A stretch of DNA of 62,056 nt from Chara braunii (lineage: Eukaryota; Streptophyta; Charophyceae; Charales; Characeae): positions 270,651 through 332,706 of the forward strand of contig BFEA01000546.1 of assembly GCA_003427395.1 (NCBI GenBank), written 5' to 3'. A model generated the notes under the pieces. The model saw nothing but the letters and a program-made list of their open reading frames with translations, ran no database searches and was not told the origin of the DNA. Shown in pieces: positions 56,167-62,056 of this stretch (positions within the stretch are counted from its first letter, which is position 1; every line of letters starts with the position of its first letter). Both the position numbers and the translations under genes were made by a program.

Positions 56167-57255
56167 ATGTACCGGCTCATTGAAGCATATGCACTTAATG
56201 TGGCGGTCGTCCTTAGCAGGAACAAGATTCAAAATAGGCAGCTTGGCAGAGTCATAGCCAAAGGAGAGAAGGCAATGTTAGACAAGTTTGGATACTACTC
56301 TGATCACCTGAATGGCGTTGGAGACATTGATATCTCAACAGAGGTGAATGTCATAAGACAGGCATGTAGGCAACGGATTGGACTGACGCAGGCTGAGATA
56401 GAATATCTTGAGAAGCAGCACGATCGAAGACTGAACTCTGTGACCGCCAATGCCTCCACAACGATAAATCTTGCAGGAAAAGTGCACAAGTTTGCACAAG
56501 ATAGCCACTTTCTACCGATTGCTTCTGAGTCTTCTAACACGTGGGTAGAAAAGAATAGCAAACACGTTGCACACAAGCTATGGCACCTAGACTCCTTCAA
56601 CTACACCGCACCGGTCTCCATAGAAGGATATAAGGCACTAGCCAATCTTTCCGAGGCAGACATGGAAGCATGCAAACAGGTTGCACACAACCTCTCACTG
56701 CATTACCCAACAAACAGACCACCCTTTGATGGGGACTTTCCCATACTGGCTATTCTAGACAGAACCAAGTGCGCAGTCTCCAAGCCAATCCTCACACTGA
56801 AAGGCTTCGCTAAGGTTCCTCAGACATTAGGAGAGGTCAAGAAAATGTGGAACATCGGCCGACCATATCTCAAGTGTACCTGCGAGAAGAACTGCGGCAA
56901 GACCATTACCTGGTTTGACCATACGCTATGGTATTACATTGCCAACTTGGACTTCTTCGACCCTCCAACGCCAACAGATGTCACTTGCATGCTCGATCTT
57001 CAGCAGAAACTGGAGACAAAATGGAAGGGACCGGTCCTCGCACAAGTCACCTCCCTGCACATGAGAAAGATCATAAGATATCTTCTCGGCAGACTCATCG
57101 ACGACAAGATGACCACAATCGAGGAACTCACCGACCATCCAACTCTAAAGAACATTCCATTCGTGAACCGATTCGCTGGCATAATGTTCCCGGACGCCCC
57201 AATCAAGACGCCGGCAACAGCTGGAGGCAGCAGAAGAAGCACCATCGCAGCATAA
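56167..57255 (+). CDS. Unknown protein, possible retroelement ORF1
   Basis: A 362-codon non-repetitive open frame, open upstream to a stop at about 56,105 with no earlier Met. The N-terminal half is helical and charged (NVIRQACRQRIGLTQAEIEYLEKQHDRR). The middle part has CTCEKNCGKTITWF, a possible metal-binding Cys cluster, followed by TLWYYIANLDFFDPP. The C-terminus is GGSRRSTIAA. It lies 2 kb upstream of the reverse transcriptase remnant on the same strand, which suggests ORF1 of one retroelement, but I recognise no gag or endonuclease signature. Confidence 0.5.
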   Translation: MYRLIEAYALNVAVVLSRNKIQNRQLGRVIAKGEKAMLDKFGYYSDHLNGVGDIDISTEVNVIRQACRQRIGLTQAEIEYLEKQHDRRLNSVTANASTTINLAGKVHKFAQDSHFLPIASESSNTWVEKNSKHVAHKLWHLDSFNYTAPVSIEGYKALANLSEADMEACKQVAHNLSLHYPTNRPPFDGDFPILAILDRTKCAVSKPILTLKGFAKVPQTLGEVKKMWNIGRPYLKCTCEKNCGKTITWFDHTLWYYIANLDFFDPPTPTDVTCMLDLQQKLETKWKGPVLAQVTSLHMRKIIRYLLGRLIDDKMTTIEELTDHPTLKNIPFVNRFAGIMFPDAPIKTPATAGGSRRSTIAA

Positions 57256-57262
57256 CCAGACA

Positions 57263-58263
57263 TTGCACAGAGAAGCAGGACAAGGAAGACACCGCTCCCA
57301 TTCACGCCGGTCACGAGCAATAGCGCACCTACCACACCCGTCACAAACACTGCACATGGCACAACCACGAGAGTCCCCCCGGCAACTGCGACACCAGCCC
57401 GACACAACCCACAACACAACTACCCGGCAGCCCCACAACAGGCACCAGCTACACATGGCACATCCCAACTCCCCAGAGCATCTGCTACCCACATACCTGC
57501 ACCACCTCCCCACGTGCAAAACCACCCCCCGCAACACATGCCGCTTCACAACCACAACACCACGCCAGATCCCCTGGCGAACCACACCACAATTCAACAC
57601 TGCGACCCAAACACCCGCCCACAGAAAAGAGCAACTTGAAGAAGGAACAACGGGCCACGTAGACCAAACCGCAATGCAACACGTCACAACAACACAAGAA
57701 CACGCAGAAACAAGAACTAGGCAAACACCAACCAGCGCACGCAAGCCCAACAATTCATCACCAGCGTCCTCACACCCACACACAACACCCATACATCAGC
57801 ACCGCTCCTCCTGCTACCAAACCAACTGTCCAGCACGCGACCCCCTGCAGCCCATTCCCCCACTACATCCTTGCAGATCGGCTCAACAATCCGGCTTGCA
57901 GACAGTCTCAGCTGGCTACCCACACGCAGCCAAATCGTTGGGCAGCAACCACAAGCAGTGATTACACAACCGCCACTGGTTCAAGTCATCCATGTCCAAG
58001 GCCAAGACATTGAAGATGGTGCAAGACGAAAGACAACCATCAATGCCGGTTCACCCTCTCCAAATACGCCAGTCAGAGCGGTCAGCACCTTCGACCACAT
58101 CTTCAAGAACTTCGACGTTAAGGAGTCCCTTGCTGGGTCCGGTACTGAAGGTACCAGTGAGGTTAACACTGGCAACAACGAAGGCTCCTCACATCTCAAG
58201 ACTATCAAAAGGGACCTGCACAACGATTATGATAGCGATAGACTAGCACTCTCTAATTTTTAG
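57263..58263 (+). pseudogene. Pro/Thr/His-rich continuation of the ORF1 region
   Basis: Two overlapping open frames (57,263-57,961 and 57,871-58,263). The first is a low-complexity Thr/Pro/His-rich composition artefact of CCA/ACA-rich sequence. The second (FDHIFKNFDVKESLAGSG, HNDYDSDRLALSNF) is non-repetitive and could be the true C-terminal end of the preceding protein after a frameshift or intron. Confidence 0.35.
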
Positions 58264-59253
58264 ACTGTAGAGTATAACTTCGCACTGCTACACCCCAAAT
58301 ACCCAAAACACTAATCACCCCTACACTCTCCCATCCCCCAAGGAGTCTTTTAGCCCCCAGTCTCCTATTACATACACCATATAGACTATAGTAGACACTT
58401 CCCCCACCACAAATGTTCCCCCTGCGAGGCTGCGACTCAAGACTCCCCCTCCTCTCCTAATATACATACCTCACATAGATATAATAGTATGCCGAACTGC
58501 TGACACACATCCAAGATCCCAGCCTGTACTAGAAGGACCCAGTATACATAGAAATAAGCCAGACCCCTGACACACTATCCAAATAAATAACATTTGACGT
58601 TAGCAATAATATTTGGAAGAATCCGATACTCGATCGGCGACCCAGAAGGGCATTCTGATCGCAGCACCCCCTCTTTTTGTTGATTACAGCGTTATACGGT
58701 TTTGATTGGAAAACTCAGGTACTCGATCGACGACCCACAAGGGCATTTCGATCGCAGCACCCTCTTTTCTTGGTTACAGATGTATACCTTGTTGATTGCA
58801 AAAAACAAGTACTCGATCAGCAACCCAAAAGGGCATGCCCATCGCAACACCCTCTATGTTTTTGATTGAATACAGACACATATGTTATTAATTTTTGTTC
58901 ATGTAATCATTAATTAAGTATTGACCTTTTTTACTCTAACTACACCCCCTCCTCTAACTACCTTCTAACCTGACCTTTTTTACTCTAAATCCCAAACCTT
59001 CCCCCCAAAAAACCCTTCCCCAGTTAATGACAAACAATACAACAGAGCCTCGCCATACCCACAAAATAAATAACAAACAGTAAAAACCACAGATGAACGA
59101 CCTTGACATAAACCCTAAAACCTAGGCAAGACAGAGTAACACTTATAATACTAAAGTAAACCAAAAACAGATGGCAACCGCAAAAAAGAAAGAATCACAC
59201 AAAATTAGATCACTCAAACACGAAAAAACTATACTAACAAAGACTGTAACTGT
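58264..59253. other. Spacer between ORF1 region and RT remnant
   Basis: A/C-rich, no gene. Contains the 90-93-bp tandem repeat described separately. Confidence 0.5.
58627..58870 (+). repeat. Three tandem units of 90-93 bp
   Basis: TACTCGATCRRCRACCC then AAGGGCAT and ATCGCARCACCCTCT recur from 58,627, 58,720 and 58,810. Unit ends share TTGATTG. Too diverged and too long-unit for a CRISPR, and the context is eukaryotic. Confidence 0.85.
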
Positions 59254-61381
59254 ATGTGTGACCTAAATAGGTCAACCACTTACAAGTCATGGAAGATGGA
59301 CGAAGAGGTTGTAGGAACGCTGCAAAACCACGCAAGAAGATTATCCATCTACACTACAAAAAACAGACTCATGGAAATAATAAAAATAAAGAGTTTGTTC
59401 ACAAACATACTCCACAAACATAATCCTATGGCAACAGAAAGACTACAAAAATATAACCTTTGGATGGACATACAACAACCACCTTGCCAAACAGTTTTAC
59501 AAACCCGCGACTGTATTCAAAAAATTCGAACTCACCCAATGGTATGCGCAACAGGACCAAACCTACTTCTGCCAAGATTACATTCAAGCAGTTCATCCAT
59601 GGATGCGGAGATGACGCAAACCAACCACATGTCGTCACCCTAAACGCTAACATTATACGAAACCCAGAATTAAGAAATCAAGTTAAAAAAGGACTCAACC
59701 ACATCCCACTCAAACCATACAACCAATATGAGATCAGGAAAGAATGTTAGAAGGCGCTACATAAAACCGTCGAAATAATTAATCAAGAGAGCACGATCAT
59801 ATCAAGCGAACAATTGACAACAACACAACAACAACTTACATGGATCATAAACAAGTACTGTGCAAATTTCCACAAACCTATTACGTATGATATCGAACAT
59901 CCGAGTACTAGCTAAAAATGAAATTGATTTCCTTGCACAACACTTCTACATATCAGGCGCTGACAAGGCACCAAACACACATGCATTAACCTCATCAGAT
60001 ACCTTGCACTACGGTGCTGGAGTCTACGCAGACTCACAGGAACAGACTTCACACCCTGTGAATGCACAACACCCGAACTAATTAGAACAATTCTCTACCA
60101 AATTGAACCAAACTTTCCTTTCGCCCCCATCAACAATAAAAAATTACCCTACTTGATGGCAACATATAAAAAACATAAAAATACCTTCAGAAGGTTAACA
60201 AACACAGCAAATGTGATAATCTCCCCACTTGCAGATATTTGTGCCGCCACTCTAAAGAAACTAGTACAAATGGTCAAGACTCACTGTGGTAAGCTCACAC
60301 AATTAACAGAACATGAATTCAGAATCCGAATCCCATTTTGGTGGATAGTGGACTCAGTATCAGACTACATATACAACCTACCCACACACATTCACAACCT
60401 GTACTCTGCAGACATCACAAGATGCTGCAAGGCGATCCCAACTGACGACTCAGAAGGCGACCTACCAGCGGCTGTCAACTTCTTCATCGAACTAGCATTC
60501 AAAGAGGTAAGAAAGACATATGGAAGAAACACCGATATCGCTTGCTACGTCAAAGATAACGGGTCTGAACTTAAAATGAGTGTATCATGGACATCCATCA
60601 GACAAACCGACGCAACAATACTAACCATAACTGACATCCAGAAAATGAATAACTCCCTAATGAAGAATGCATACACAACATTCAGTGGTGCCACTTGAAA
60701 ACAGACATTGGGAATCTCAATGGAACTCAGTTGCTCCCCCATGTGGTGCACCATCTATTTTGTTCAGTATGAATACAAATTCATGAAAAAACTTCGACTA
60801 ACACCCAACCTGCACCTGCTTCCCCTGTTCCAGAACTATTTCAGATACTTTGATGATCTGAACTGCATCAATAACCCTTGAATTAGAGAATTTCTAAACA
60901 CAACAGTTAAGAGCAAAAGAAGTACTACCTCTACCCTCTCAATTTCGTAACTCTCAATGAACAGACAACAGTATGCACCCAACCTCGCAATGACAAATGT
61001 ACCTTCCTAAACACCACTATCGCCACCACAGACTATGCATCTGGCACGTACGAAACCACAAAGTTCGATAAAAGGAAAGAACTTAACTTCCCCGTCAACA
61101 GATTCATTAAATTTAACTCAAACAGACCTATCCTGCAATCAATCAAAAGCCTCATCCCACAGACAATCACCATCATGACCATAACAACCTCACCAACTCA
61201 GGCATCAAAAGACCTAATGGACATCATTAAAACAATGGCAGCCAACGGGTTCAATCCTGCTAAATGCATAGGCATAATCCGAATGACACTCAACAACACT
61301 ACCCAATATCAACCTTTCACATGTAACCCCAGCTCAACACTCCAACACCTCCACCAACTACTTCAAAACACGTGTGTGTAG
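59254..61381 (+). pseudogene. Penelope-like reverse transcriptase, decayed
   Basis: Pieces in order: an N-terminal segment with KKGLNHIPLKPYNQ (59,700); KKHKNTFRRLTNTANVI (60,165); motif A ADITRCCKAIPTD (60,405); motif B QTLGISMELSCSPMWCTIYF (60,700); motif C FRYFDDLNCINN (60,830); then YPLNFVTLNEQ, FDKRKELNFPV and FIKFNSNRP in a later frame. This order and the F-R-Y-x-D-D-L box fit reverse transcriptases of the Penelope-like kind that I recall from green algae. It is broken by several frameshifts, TGA at 60,696-60,698 and TGA at 60,879-60,881, both where Trp is expected. No GIY-YIG endonuclease or hammerhead ribozyme was found. Confidence 0.75.
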
Positions 61382-61588
61382 ACTGTGGAAAGACATGTCT
61401 GGTACGGATGGCGATCCCCCGAAGGGGCATGGTTGTCATTCGTACCTCTGCCCCCTCCGGGCCCCATCACGTGGGAACGTGGGAGGGACACACACACACA
61501 AACACACACACACAAACACACACACACACACACATACACACATACACATGTATACAAACCTATATTAAAAAATAATAATATATAATAA

Positions 61589-61656
<68 letters not shown>

Positions 61657-61842
61657 GCACACACACTCGCACCCACACACACTCACGAGAATCAAAAGAC
61701 ACGGTAGCATACACACAAAAACGTCACAAAAAGGCCATAATCCCACAAGAAACAAACACAGGCCCCTTCACAGGGACACCAACCCCCCAATAGAACAATA
61801 AAAACCACCACCTCCCAAAAAGAACCCCCTATATATACATAC
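61382..61842. other. 3' flank of the RT remnant with a (CA)n microsatellite
   Basis: A GC-rich stretch (61,400-61,485) precedes interrupted (CA)n from 61,488 to about 61,683, split by an AT-rich segment at 61,560-61,590. No gene. Confidence 0.85.
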
Positions 61843-61882
61843 TAGCTAAGCGCCCGCGGTGCGGACGGTGCGGGGCATGCCC

Positions 61883-61924
<42 letters not shown>
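61843..61924 (+). repeat. GC-rich tag followed by 40-bp poly(A)
   Basis: TAGCTAAGCGCCCGCGGTGC, GGACGGTGCGGGGCATGCCCGC-like sequence, then A(40) at 61,885-61,924. This could be the 3' tail of a short retroposon. No promoter boxes or target duplication were found. Confidence 0.5.
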
Positions 61925-61926
<2 letters not shown>

Positions 61927-62056
61927 TAGATACAAAGACACAAAAACAGCTACAAAAATTAAGCACAATAAACGAATTTAAGAAATGGATGGAAGACAAA
62001 TAGAGACACAAAGAAAGGGAGAGCGAGAGGGAGAAAGGAGGGAGAGAGAGATAGAG

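Noticed and set aside
57263-57961. 232-codon Thr/Pro/His-rich ORF as a separate gene
   Set aside because: Composition artefact of CCA/ACA-rich DNA. A competing minus-strand frame of similar length exists, and the downstream non-repetitive frame is a better coding candidate.
58627-58870. CRISPR array
   Set aside because: Only three 90-93-bp units, diverged along the whole unit with no repeat-spacer alternation, in eukaryotic DNA.
59254-62056. Hammerhead ribozyme or GIY-YIG endonuclease expected with Penelope-like elements
   Set aside because: I looked for CTGATGA...GAAA cores and a GIY-YIG-like protein segment and found neither in 52-62 kb.

Overview
The window looks like nuclear DNA of a streptophyte green alga. 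From memory of protein families, a charophyte such as Chara is my best guess (moderate confidence; no search was possible). It is eukaryotic: a splice acceptor is conserved upstream of the Ulp1 genes, microsatellites and assembly gaps are abundant, and the gene content is that of giant eukaryotic transposons. I see no rRNA, tRNA, CRISPR or ordinary host gene.

Most of the window (1 to about 52,090) reads as two nested giant DNA transposons. Outer element A has inverted arms of about 5.7 kb (1-5,720 and about 46,096-51,755). Each arm ends in a GA/TC microsatellite, carries ~275-bp subterminal tandem repeats and holds a copy of a SUMO-type (Ulp1) protease gene. Inside the left arm A also carries minus-strand ParB/Srx-like and DNA-methyltransferase-like genes (5.7-9.9 kb). 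Inside the right arm it carries a DUF7869-type transposase-like pseudogene and an unknown 287-codon ORF (41.8-46.0 kb). Inner element B (11,884-38,710, about 26.8 kb) has ~33-bp terminal inverted repeats. It carries a long intact DUF7869 ORF (minus), an unknown ORF, a ParB/Srx-like gene, a methyltransferase-like gene and an Ulp1 gene (all plus). So each element has the same module: DUF7869 transposase, unknown ORF, ParB-like, methyltransferase-like and Ulp1.

Both elements are studded with dispersed 22-bp imperfect palindromes of one architecture: 7-bp arms AAGTNCG and CGNACTT around an 8-bp core. Class A (core AATNNATT) occurs only outside 11,884-38,710. Class B (core CCGGNATC) occurs only inside it. 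A related class C forms arrays just inside the ends of element B. Some sites lie inside the 3' coding tail of the methyltransferase-like gene in both elements. My main hypothesis is that these are element-specific recognition sites, possibly parS-like sites of the ParB-like protein.

Most genes are broken. Wherever a homologous copy can be compared, nearly all premature stops fall on Trp or Gln codons, that is C:G to T:A changes. The DUF7869 gene of element B is the exception and is open for 949 codons.

The last 10 kb (52,090-62,056) is A/C-rich and unrelated. It holds short tandem duplications, a possible retroelement ORF1 (56.2-58.3 kb), a decayed Penelope-like reverse transcriptase (59.3-61.4 kb), a (CA)n tract and a poly(A) tract.
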